64,000 nt of DNA from Paracyclopina nana (lineage: Eukaryota > Arthropoda > Copepoda > Cyclopoida > Cyclopettidae). The notes under the pieces are model-generated. The model worked only from the letters and a program-made list of their open reading frames with translations, was not told the origin of the DNA and ran no database searches. The position numbers and the translations under genes were made by a program. The DNA is taken from positions 16,244,001 to 16,308,000 of the forward strand of contig JAGUCH010000001.1 in assembly GCA_019096065.1 (NCBI GenBank), written 5' to 3'. This document shows, one piece after another, positions 35,741 through 48,196 of the stretch; within the stretch, counting starts at the first letter, position 1, and every line of letters starts with the position of its first letter.

Positions 35741-38700
35741 TGATAAGAAGGAATTCTCGGTATGATAATTTTTGCGCTCTTCTTGAGAATTGGTTAAGTC
35801 AAAACGCGGTGATGATCCTTGCAAGACTTTCCTATCTACTCTGAATATTTGAGGCCTATAGCGGCAAGGCCTCTGCTCACCAGCTCTCGATTCACCAATT
35901 TCGGGGCCGCTGCTGCAGCAACCAAGGCCGAGGACACGGAGAGAAAAAGGGCGGCAAAAATGCAACTGCAGCACACGTTTTCTGCCAAGATTTGCATTGA
36001 AAACGATCAAAACTTGGCAATAGCACACTACACTCTACGCATTCAGCTTAGTAACAACAAACATAAAAATACGCCAATTTTGGCTCTTTTATTAAGAGCG
36101 CGCGCGCTGTTTAGCAAATATACCCAGACTCATATGAGCAAATGAATTGCAAATGCTTTCACATCTACTACTCGCGTTTGACAGAGAAATTGCGCTTAAT
36201 TTACATCACTGTCACACTGCTTTAGCCTGCTCAATGCTAAAACTCTAGCAATTTATTGCAAGTTGCATTTTTGGGGACTCAAAATGTAGATTAACTAAAT
36301 GCGGAACTGACTTTGCTCGAATGCAAGAAAGTCTCCAAGAAATCGATAATTTAGTTCAGAATGGCAGAAGAATGAAGTACACTCTGACCATCAAAGGAGG
36401 TGAATAGAGAACCTATTAAATGTCTATTTGAACAAGACACGCTGTATTTGCTGCACTTTAGATAGACATCTTTGCAGTATATGGTGTGCTGCATATAAAT
36501 CCACTAACTGGATAGGGTGACAACTACAGAATTTTAAATCAAAAAGTTTCGTAAAATACTATGCTGTATTGATCCCGAGGCTTCTTGTCGCGAATACCGC
36601 AATTATAGCAAATTGAGCCAAAATGTCAGCTTCTACATGGGAAAAGGCTGGTACTGAATAATGCTCTATTCCTGGGTATGCTGCTTTTCATGATTGGTGT
36701 AATCAGGTCTTCTTTCTCAGAGGAAAAGGAAAAATCGGATCTGTGTTACGTGACATTCATGAAGGCTGCACAGCAAAAAAAAACCGCGCTCAGCTCCAAG
36801 TTGTCTTTTATGAATAAATTACTCGCAAACTTGTAGGTGCCACTAGGTATTAGTTTGCAAAAAATTGTCAAATAATATCGTTTCCGCAGCAACTGAAAAT
36901 ACTTACAAAACTCATCACAAGCCTCTTCTTAAAATATCAGCATATTTTTTAGTACCTTTTCAAATTTGACTTAGCTAAATTAAAAAGGTCAAATGACACA
37001 GCCATTTGCTGAATAAGAGCTGATTTTGAAAGGGCCTGTGTATATTGGCGCTATGAGGGTTATTTGTGATCCTTGAGGAGATGGGCGGTCCGATTTTCGT
37101 GAAATTTGGTACATGGGTAGGCCTTTCAATTTGAGTGGGGGTTTCTATTGCGCGTTTTTCAAAATTCCGCCAAATAACAGACTTCCATTTCGTCCGCTCC
37201 TAGACAACCAAATGAGCTGAATTTTTGTGTGTGGCTCTCATTTTGCCAGGGCTACAACTTTTATTAATGACTTTTTTCCAAATTCGGCCCCCCAAGGGTA
37301 CTTGTCTATGAACGCTTTTTGTTTTTCAGCCATAACTTTGGTGAATATCATCAAAATGCGCGAAGTTTCATCCGATCCGAATCGGAGGTCTCTAAGGAAG
37401 TGGCTGATTTTTCTCCTTTGCTTAACTGATTTGCCTCACTTTCAGTTTATGAGAACAAGCTTATATAGTATTTTGGTACTGCTGCACTCTAGGTAATGGG
37501 TTGGCTTCGTTTGTATAGTGTACGCAGCTTTTTTCAGCTAATTATTAAGAAAGCTCTTTCAATTTGTGTCATAGTTGTAGCAATAAGTTTGTTGGCTGCC
37601 AACTCCTCGTTAAAATTTTTTTTGCAACTCTTGAAAAAAGCACTTCACAACATCCATGAATACTTGCGTTACCGTATTTGCAATTTTGGAAGAAGTGTGG
37701 CTATCAAAGCAATGATGTTTTTGAAATAATGAGCCTTTTGCAACTAACACTGCTAAAATACTCTCCAGGTCCTTTAAAAAGCTCATGCATTTTTCAATGC
37801 CCCACAAAAATAAGCGCTTTTTATCGATACTCTCTGAGTTGAAAGATCAAAGGAACTCGAAGATGCCAACAAGAAATAGCAAAGGTTCTTGCTTTCATGA
37901 CTTTGAGCATACATTACATAAAAGTTTGCATTATGCTCGGCAAATGTAATAGCTGCAGAAATGAGCCCAGCCAAAAAGGAAAAAAAAGTCTGCACACAGT
38001 ACAATAATACAAATTACATATTGCTTAGATGACATAAGCCGAAAAGTTACAGAATAGTGTCCAATCAAGGTAAGTAGGTGCGAACGAGTTTCCTTCTCGT
38101 TTCTTGCTTGTTCCTTATTCAACCTTTTTATGCTAACCGCGATACTATGGTTTTTATAATTTATTCTGTGTCCAGGTTATTTTAAAAATAACATTCATGC
38201 AACTACTAGGGTTGGTTTTTTAAAACCCTTTTAGCATATCACATAACTGCTATTTTTGAGGAAACGTTGCGCTCAAAACTAATTGAAGGAGGTGGTGGTA
38301 ATAATAATAAGTGCATTGCTTGGATAACTGAAAAGCATAGTGCATCACCATTCTGTATGTATGTGGTCGAGGGACTTTGTTGAATTTAATGCACCAAGTG
38401 CACACATTTGCGTGTAGAACTTAGTTTATTACAAGAAGAGAACTTCATGAATAAGCTTTTCAAAATTAACATCTTCATTAAAACCTGAGCTCAATATTTG
38501 TGAATACCATAATACTCAGATCGATTCCGATAATTGTGAGCACTTTTAAAAGTAGTTGGAAGTGGTCCCAAAAATATTAAGTAGGAGTAACAATGCACTG
38601 TGTTTCATTAGTACTCATTAGATAAGATAATGAGTACACACATAATACGTGTTAGTAAGCCACTAGGCTGTGATTACTCAATAAGTGACGTCTAACGTAG

Positions 38701-41700
38701 AAAATAACAAGCATCATCCAACAAATGAGGGAAAATGGAAGCAGCAAACAGCCACGGCAAAAAGTCCTGTATTTGCTGCTGAAAAAGTCTAGACGAAAGT
38801 TTGTGCTATGTTGAAAGAGACCACACGAAATGGTCATTGTCATTTGCCAAGGAAGAAATGAAAAAGTTGGACTCAAAACTTCTGTCCTGCTTTTTAAAAT
38901 GAAAAACTGGGGCTTTCAACAACAATTCTAATTCACTAAAAGCCGCCATTTTATCCCCTTCAAGGTACAAACCACAAAAAACCTAACATTTCAAGGTTTG
39001 ATCTTGACAGAGATATTAAACGTTGACCTTGGAATGTTGCAAAAAAATCTTGTGCAGCATTTTTCAATTGGATGCTTGCTGCTTTCCCACCAATTTTTTT
39101 GCTCTTTTTCATTGGCAGCTCTTTGATGATTTAATGAACAGATTGCATCACCTGGCGCCATCTGAAGCTCCCAACAACTCTTACTATGCGGAAAAGTAAC
39201 AATAGCAAGTAATGCTTGGCAACTTGTTGCTAAAAAAGGCAAAATAATTAACTTTTCAGCAGTTAAAAAATCCCAACAAACTACGAGACAAAGTATAGTG
39301 GTTACTTAAGCGTTCAGCTTGCAAAAAAACACTTTCTTAATTACGTTTTGAAATATGACCTGCACTTAAAACCATGCAAACTCAGTGCACAAACTAGATT
39401 AAAAGACTAGGAGATAATTACGTGATGGCAAAATGCTACAGTCATCCATTGTCCATGACATTCTTTTAAATAGGAGGAAAATAAGGGTCAAACAGGGACC
39501 AGAGATATGCTGCACTTTGCAACATGACACTTTCAAAAAAAAGTTTTTCAACTAGCACGTCAGCCACAGTGAAAGTTTCGGTTGAAAATAGTGCAGTGTT
39601 CATTTATTTTTTGGAATAAGAGTCTCCACAAAAGAATGTAACGAAACTTGGGAAAAAGTATCTTGAAATATGTGGAGAATTTCTCTGATCTTTCATGTGA
39701 AATCTGACACTCATAACATCGTTTTGAATCAACTTAAGGTGCACTCAAGTGCACTTATTTTCTATCTAAGTAGTTGTGATGCTTAGCAAGTCTCTCCAGA
39801 TTGAGAAACTTCTCTTATAACTTGCTCATCAGCAGAAAGCTTTGAATGCGGATACAATTATAGCAAATATTCAAGTGGATTTTATTTTGCAAAATGGTAA
39901 AATATGGCTTTCGAGAGCAATTCTGTAGATTTTTGGTGGCATTTTTATCCACGCTCACAACTACGCTAATTGCTACCAAGAAAAAAGCACTTTAGTCTAC
40001 CTACAAGGAACAAGTTGAAAGAATGAGTCTTAATGGACAGCAGTACGTGGGTGTGTCTTTATGAGTGCATCTTGAAAGGCATCAATGCATACGGAAAGAA
40101 GATGCAGAGAATGCCAATTTTTATGCATTTAGCACAACCTTTCTATTCAAATATGGACAAACCCGACTGTCCGGAATTTTCGCTTGGCACCTTCACTATG
40201 ATGCTACTGGGATTCAATATGTCTCCTTTGTTTCCATTTAGCCAAAATCCCTCTAGATCCCATCGAACTATTATTCCACATCAGCAGCCAAAGGAAAGGA
40301 GTATTTAAATCAAATGCAAATTGCAGAGTTTTTACGAGGACTATAAAGTACTTGCGTTTTACATTTACGCTTGAACAGGAGGAAAATGCATGTGCTAGCA
40401 AAGCTCTCTTGGGAAACTTTCAAGCATTCATAGAAACCTTTGGAATGACGATATTCTCAAAGGTCGATTTTCTTTTTTTTAAAAAAGATGCGTTTACGTA
40501 CGTCCTGTCGATAACGAGACCTAAGACAATCAGCCTTAATGATGCTCTCACTGTATAAATACCCTATTATTTTTAAGCCTCTTATTTGCTGTGTTTCTCG
40601 AACAGTTGCTTCTTTTCGACGCATATCTAGTTTTCATGATAAAAAGCACTATTTTTTGTAAGTTGAATGATACCCATTTTTGCAACTTCTTTGTTAAGGT
40701 CTCATTAAAAATCTATTTATGCTGAGGATTAACTTATGCGCTCCAGAATGGAGTAGGTACATTTTTTGTTGAATTGGATTTCTGATGAATGTTTGCTTAG
40801 GGCAAGCATTCAAAAAAGGGTTTTATACCTACTCTTATTTTTCACAAGAAAATCCCAGCAATGGAAAGCATAAATGAAACGAGTTCATCCTTCAAGGTGT
40901 CAGAAATCGTCTACTTTCGTGAAAAATTACTTACATCTCGGAAAAAGTTGAGAAAACGAGGCTGGCTGAACTGACGAAACAGGACGATGAAAATCAAAAC
41001 ATAACTGGCATTGACTGCATAACTGAGAAGCGCAAGGGAAAATCGGAACATTTTCTATAATTCCGCGCAACCTTTTTCTTTTAGGTGATCCTTTATTTGT
41101 GCTAACTAACACCAAGAAAAGAAACCTGCAGTAATCCTAAAAAAAGTTACCTGAAAGAATTTGCATAGCTGGCATAATTAGTGCAAGAAAATGAATTTCC
41201 ATATGAATCCGGATTGAATTTACTTTCAAAATCACATTATCATGGCAAAAAGTAGAATATGAGGTCACTAAACCTCGCATGAAAAGTATGGTCTACCTTA
41301 ATGAAACTCGATCAGCCAAATATTTCCAAATACTCCTTTATTTTTTAAGATTGATCCATGCTTCTGGGAATGGATTTGTATATGCAACAAGTAAATTGGA
41401 GCTAGCGTTTTTTGCACTCAGGCTCTTTTAGATTGCCCTTGTCTGGAGCACATCGTATAGATAAGATTTTATAATTTTAGCCTGGTTGGGTTATAAAACT
41501 TTTGTAGACATTGTGATGGATGACTTCAAAAACGCCCACCCAGCTATTTTTTGCTTTATAATTATATACACTTGTACTGCACAAGAAAATTCCTCAATCG
41601 CGTGCAAAACACCCTAATTGAATTTCAGCTTTTTCCCAACAATGAAAACCATTTCAATGCACCACAGTACATACAATTTATGATACATTTTTTGTTCGTA

Positions 41701-44700
41701 TTTCTTATCATGGACACGAAAACTTTCAAGTCCAGCCTTAAAATAAAAGAATTCAATTAAAAAGTCTTTTTTTGAATGGCTTATTATAATTTGCAAATTA
41801 GCTGAAAATGACTCGAGGTAACCACTTGGCAAATATGGATCTTTCATAAAGTGTAGCAGTGGCGACCTCAAAAAGCAATTACCATGTCAGGGGCTGATAT
41901 CCTCCATAGGAGCTGACACAAAAACTTTCCTGGCAAGCTACGTTTTCAATTAGTCTTCCGTTGATGGATGGAGGCAGCTCAGCCCATTTTTTACACCCCT
42001 TTAAATGCTATCTCCCATAAGCAAAAATTGCTCATTTTTTAATTGATGCTAGCGTAGCATGCAAAAAGGTTTTTCATTTAATTTGATTGAGGGACACAAT
42101 TACATTGAGATGTCTTTGTTTGACAGCAAAATGCATTAGCCAAGGGAGGCATCAAAAAAAGCGTTATTGTTTATGAAGTTTGCTGTGCAGGAATGACACG
42201 CTGTTTGCCATTAAAGTAACGAGGTTTAACCAGAAAATAAGAGGGTAATTTGCAATCTGACGCAGTTTGGGCCCCTATAATACCCAATTTTGTGTCGAGC
42301 TTCATGCAAGAGTACAACGCTAGATTAAAAGTCATTTTCAGTCAAGACAGATGGTTTACTGAGGTGTTTCCTTTGCTAACACCATGTAATTACTTTTTTT
42401 GACTAAAGGATAATCATCGTGCATAAAATTGACGTAAAATCTTGGAGTAATGGAAAAATGGCCGAAAAGGTTACCGTGCTACATCATTTATTTTGGTGGC
42501 TTTTTTCAGCTTTTTTGATGATGAGCCAGCCAATTTGCTCATAAATTGCATTTTGATAAAGATGCTGCCATAATTGTCCGATTTGATAGAGCTTCAAGGC
42601 CTGGCATTTTTTAAAATACTACTACATGAACGGCCAATTTTGCTGCACACATGACATACGCACTACTTTCCCAGGAATTAATTTCGAACCGTTCTTCGTG
42701 ATTTATTCTGCTTATGCATTCAAGTCAAATTAAGGAAGCGGGCATATTTTATTGTGTGCCATTATAAAAGGGAAAAAAGGAGGAATTGCCGTATTTTCTG
42801 AAGCATTCAATTACTACGTTCTAGCTGGCAATTTTGAACTATTTATGACTGGCTATTCAGGCTGAATTAAGGTGTTTGCCTAGATGAACGCCACATAATT
42901 AACCACGCGAGCGCAGCGCGGTTTCAGGGCCTGTTTTTTTTGGAATCACTATAGACTGTAATTAATGAAGTGAGCAGCTACCTTAAATAACGAAAATTGC
43001 CCCCCATTACGTCTGCTATTACGTTTATATGAAATCTTGGGAAATCTGGACCACCCAAGGCTTTTAACGTTTATAGGAAAATTGCCTTCTCAATTACTCA
43101 TTTCAACTTCATTTCTGTTTTCGGCCATAACTCTTATCTCTGTTTGCCCCAAGCGCTAGCTCGCCTTTCTGGTATTGGAGTTACCGAGATCATTCCGCCA
43201 AACCGGGAAAAATAATAACTTTCCTCCTCGTTTATTCACAGAGCTGCGATGATCTCCTTTCTCGCATACTTTTAAGTATGGCATTGTTTTTAACAAGGCA
43301 GTTACTGTCCAGGCGAAGATAATCATCTTAAGGATCAAGAGATATCATTTGGGATTACGTCTTGACCCATATTTTACTCCTCCAGTAGTTTGACATCCTG
43401 GAGGCTATTGCATCGTTAGCTTGGCCAATTTCCTCATCAACATCAAGCTGGAATTCACGAATTTTGCTTCTTGCCTCCCAGGCAAAATCAAACGTACGAA
43501 CTGCGTACGGCTTGCTTGATATACAGTGCACATGCTACTTTGTCTTTGCTCAGCTTGACAGCAGCCCCGCGACTGGCTATTTGCAGACAAAAAACCAACA
43601 TACTTCAGGCCTCAAACACGTAACGCACAATGAGATCTGAGTTCTATAGAATCCGTAGGAAAAGAGCCTAATAACAAAGAGCTGACAGCCACTCCAACTT
43701 AAAACTGCTATCTTTTTTTTATAATATTTACTTTACTCCATAAAATCCGACTCCGAAAGGTTTTGAGATTATCACGAGCTTGATTCCGAATGAGACTGAT
43801 TTTTAAAGTGAGGGCAAATAGAATTCCTTGAATTGAGAATGTGGGTTTTCAGACTGGTCAAACTTGCTTAATTGACCTTGGAATGAAACTTGAACTTATT
43901 TAAAGTTGCGGCTGGGCAAACGAGGTTTTTTACCATGTTTTCCTTGAGAAATCAACCATCTAATTGTTTACTATACTACCATAATTCCATGAATCACTGG
44001 ATTGTGGAATACTTTCATGCATCTCTTTATATCAACAAAGACAAAGACTTTGACAGGGTGGATCCCCCTGAGCAGTCCAATCCGTGAGAACCTTGTGGTT
44101 GTCAAACTTCTCCTTACTAGATTCTAGCATGCTACATTTTTTACGAGAGCCATTTCGATGCGCCCAGTCGACACTAATGCACTAAAGATAGTATGAAAAG
44201 TACAAGCAATACAATTTCATCACCTACTAAATGGAGTTATATGGATGTAGCCAACCAAACGAGGAACCAGCAAAATTTCATGCTTCTCTGCCAATAAATT
44301 AATTATCCTCTAGCAAAATACCATTTTGCCACCGAGTGTTGAATCCTTTTTGCAAATTCATACTGGAGGCTGATAAAAAAAATTCCTATAAAGTTCAGGG
44401 CTGAAGTGGAAATGGTAGAATTTCATAGCTGGCTGAATCGTCAGCAGTAGCGATTCCAGAAACTCTAAAAGGGCTTGCAGACAGCTAGTAGAATATATAT
44501 AGAGATTGTCGTGCTTGCCTAGTCACTCTAATCATATAGATTTGCAAGTTGACAAACGTTGAAATGGCCAAGTTCACGACGTACGCGCGCGTCTACGATT
44601 CATCACTACTCTGAGAAATAATCGTGAGCAAGTGCTTATTTCTATATTCTTGTGGAAGTAGTGATAATTTCGGCTGCACGAGTTTCCATTTTCTTAGCTC

Positions 44701-46990
44701 GACTGTGCGACTTTGAAAAGGTGGAGCACATATCTGGCATCTATGAGGTACATCGGATCGTAAAAGACCAAGCCCAGTAGTTAAAAATGCCATGATCCTC
44801 ATAAATTATGGCAATGCATGAGCTTAAAATTCCTTACCCATACTAGGTGTCTCGTAATCCATATTCATTATCGTCCCTTTAATTTTAGCTCCGCCGCTCT
44901 GCAAATGCGCAGCTTTGATGTTATTATATAGCATGGCGAAATTCGCAAATTAAAATTGAAGCCCAACTTTGGCGGCGAGCTAAAGCTATCATAGCATCTT
45001 CACATGCGTTTTATGGCAATGTTTTATAAATTGCCGGGTTTTTTTCCGATCCACCAAGAAGAATCCTTGGCCCTTTGCAACCTGACCGCGCATCTCAATT
45101 TTAGGACCATAAACTGTAGGGATATAAAAAAAGTGCACACCTGTTTGGGCATTTCTCAATTTGGATATAAGGAAATCTGCAGCAGCAGCAATTTGGCCAA
45201 GGTGAATAATGGAGGCGAGCTGGAGAAAAGTGGAGGATAGAATGGTATTTTCTTGGCACACCTTTTCATTCAAATGTTGATTTACATTGGTGGACTGCCA
45301 AAAGAAGCTTCAGTTTGACTTCCAGCTCAGCGTCATAAATCATGACCTCCAGTCATACGCTTCTGAAAAACAAAAGCAAATTCAGCTCGTGGCCTTCGCT
45401 TTGAATGGCTAAAAAATATTTAGCACTGCAGCTCTAAAAACTGGACAACGACGGCGACGACGAAGCTGACAATAACAGTAGGTAAAGTTATGTGCGGTTT
45501 TCCTTCAAACTGAGGAAAACTGAGCTTTGTCTAAAGCCTCCAACAAAAAAGAACTGACATCCATTGGAGTTTAAGACTAAAATTCTCGCAAGAAATCCTG
45601 GGCACTTTAAAGGTGAAATATCCCTACGAAACTCAAATGTGCTTTGTCAGTTCCTTGTTTTGAGCCATTATTAGTTGTAACACGTAAGTAATGTCAGCAA
45701 TTTATCACGGAACCTTGCTCTAGTTACTTGCAGTACGTTTATTATACGGTAGGCACTAGTATGTACCTTTTTTGTTCCGTAATCATTTTTTAACAACTAC
45801 CCACTCACTAATTTCTACGTCACCAATGCGAACGTTGGCCAGCTGTAGTTGTTTTTTCATGCTTCATTCGCAGCAGGATCTGAATGCACACAGCTCGTAA
45901 ATTCCAGCTCAAAAAGGAAGAAAATTATCAAGTAATTCGAAATCATCATTAGGCTGCTCCTGCTGCACAATGCACAAAAGGCATCGAGAAAGTTTCTACG
46001 ATTTCGGTCAGTTTCCTAATGGCTATGGAAGTTAATACCCAACATTCCATTACACAGCAGCAGCAGCAAAGTTAATGACGAATTGAAGAAATATGGCCAA
46101 CAACCTTGCGGCGCCTACTGTACTTGTCTACGATTACCACTTGTGCGCACAAATTGCGCAGAAATCTGAGCCTGCTGTGCATACAGCCCAGGTTGATTCC
46201 ACAGCTGAGATTAAGGCTTTTTAACTTGACGTGAAATGAGTGACGGGCTTTTAGGGGGACAGATGATGACACGAGTGTGACAGCTCAACTGACGGCTCTT
46301 GGCATCCATAACTCCTCATTGATTTGTCAGGCCCGAGCTGCACTTGGCAATCAAAAACGAGCCTCCATTGTGACGTTTCAATCGACCTACGCTCGCTTCA
46401 GCTGCCCTTGATAGAGTGCAACCAGAGCAATAGATTTTGATGAGAGTACCTCGTTCTCAGCGACAGCTGAACTTTTTTTTTGTGGCAAAATTTACCAAGG
46501 TACAGCTCTAACTGTGGCTCTGATCGGAACGAAAATTTGAGGTGTTCATGGTAACCCTAGGCCGGCCACATTTAAGGCTATTTTTCGGTAACTGAGTTTT
46601 GAGAAGGTTCTACTCTTCAAAATGTACTGCTCTAAGTGCAACAATGTCACGCTGTATAATACTCTGCTTTGGTGTGTGTCAGAGCTAAATATGATTTAGG
46701 CATGCGCTCGCTTTTGGGCAATTTGCTCCTCAATCTTTATCTTTGATGCCTGCAAGCATATGCGCTATATGCACGTCAGGTTATCTCGCTTACGCGAGCT
46801 CGCTTCAAATTTTGACAGATTTCGAGTGTTGATGACTTCTTCTCCTCCTCCTCGTTGAAGCTCAAGGATCTTTCAATTTGTGGCTCGAGCACCAAATCGG
46901 GTCTGATCATCATCATCATCGCCGTGCGTCCAAAGAAATCAGTTGATGCGGCGCCACCAACGCAACGGAACGCGATGCGACGAGCGCACT
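35741..46990. other. 11-kb gene-poor region
   Basis: No gene that I can support. Open frames are short, lack coding character and mostly start without ATG. Notable contents: a GC-richer patch to ~36000 (leader/promoter of the receptor gene); a repeat-like block at ~37040-37480; a perfect small palindrome at 38611-38637; and a GC-rich patch GCGAGCGCAGCGCGG near 42910. From about 46800 the sequence becomes GC-richer and leads into the promoter of the SOD-repeat gene. Enhancers for the flanking developmental or receptor genes are plausible but not visible. Confidence 0.5.
38611..38637. repeat. Perfect 10-bp inverted repeat with 7-nt loop
   Basis: GTACTCATTA, loop GATAAGA, TAATGAGTAC. Pairing is perfect and stops abruptly at both ends. 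The loop contains GATAAG, a GATA-factor core. Confidence 0.8.
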
Positions 46991-47007
46991 TAAAAAAAGG
47001 CCCTTTT

Positions 47008-47014
47008 TATAAAA
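47008..47014 (+). promoter_or_regulatory. TATA box of the SOD-repeat gene
   Basis: TATAAAA in a GC-rich context. A transcription start about 30 bp on (near 47038-47042) would open the leader exon that ends at the GTAAGC donor at 47232. Confidence 0.6.
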
Positions 47015-47037
47015 CGTTTCTGCTGGGCCTGTTGTTG

Positions 47038-47231
47038 TTCGCAGGTGCGCTGCTCAGGTGCGAGGCGCCGGCTCAGCAGTGGTGGCGTCAGTTGAGAGCC
47101 GCTGCTGCGCTCTGTCGTGACAGGATTGGGATCAGCATGAAGCCAGTGTTGAATTGAGCGTCGACGGAGAAAGACCACGTGCAGCCAAAGAACGCACACG
47201 TGTCATGTAGCTCCGCAGGGAGACCGAGCTG
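47038..47231 (+). other. 5' untranslated leader exon of the SOD-repeat gene
   Basis: Inferred exon from the TATA-predicted start to donor GAGCTG|GTAAGC. The matching acceptor ATTACAG is at 48170, so the second exon starts at 48171, 26 nt before the ATG. The leader contains two very short upstream ORFs: a six-codon one at 47137-47157 and a start-stop ATGTAG at 47215. It also has two CACGTG-like E-box sites. Confidence 0.55.
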
Positions 47232-48196
47232 GTAAGCTGAATATTTTCACAATATTTCTATAAAAAGTTAATATGGTAGGAAATTCAAAAGAGATACGCC
47301 AAGAGGTTCCAGGATTTGCTTTTCAAAGAAAACCCCTTTTTTGAGCTGTTGGGGCAGTGATAGAAAAGGACACTCCTGAGCTGAGTGCTGGCCATAAAAA
47401 CTCAGCGGGCACCTTTGCATAAAAACGCCATTTTATTTGATGGCATCCATGAATCTCTAATGAAATTGAAACGGGCCACTTCAAACTGCAGCTCTTGAGG
47501 GATGGCTGGCAGATCTCCCCTTGAAAACGCGCATTTTTATTAGGTATATACATATGGGAGTGACCATGCGAGAGTGGATTCATAAATTGCGCGCAGCCAT
47601 TAAACCCATCAAAGCTGACAAGTGTATATCTCTCGCTTCGCTTAAGTAGCACCCGATCGCTAGCTTCCTAATTATCCTCGGCCCTCAAGGATTTCGGCTT
47701 TTTTTGCTCGAGAAAAAACTCAACTCCTCGTGCGCTCGGTTTCACACAAAACACGAAGAGCCACTTTTTTGCATGACCGCACTTTCATTGAGTAAAAAAG
47801 CATCAATTTTCACACCTGCATGGTTAAGGGAAAAACAAAGCAGGCAATTTTCGGATCCCCACTTCTTCTTCTACTACTACTAGACCGTAGACTCACTCGT
47901 GGGGCCTTGGGGAGTTAAATAGAGTGGTACACATAGCATATAATTCCAGAAATCGATTCATGCAGTAACAGATGTTGGATCTCCTCGGAAAAGTGATCAA
48001 CTTCACAATAATAACAATATAATATTCTATACGTGGTAGTGTGTAGAGATGGATAGCCTTGATCGCTTTGGCAGATTTCCATTACATTTCCTAAACACGT
48101 GCTTCACATCAAAACTGGAATCACGCGCGCGTTAAAGTCTCCAAATTCAAATGTCTCCATATAATTACAGACAGAAACTTAAAGGAGGGGGCCGCC

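Noticed and set aside
42895-42925. GC-rich motif GCGAGCGCAGCGCGG resembling a bacterial-type hairpin or contamination
   Set aside because: Isolated in AT-rich animal sequence, with no surrounding foreign genes; most likely a local palindrome-like patch.
46855-47157. Plus-strand open frame with a hydrophobic, signal-like stretch (FYKTFLLGLLLFAGALLRC)
   Set aside because: It overlaps a TATAAAA box and the predicted leader exon with a good donor at 47232; it looks like promoter/UTR sequence of the SOD-repeat gene.
47323-47652. 109-codon minus-strand open frame in the SOD-repeat leader intron
   Set aside because: Lies within an intron on the other strand, with no coding bias or motif.
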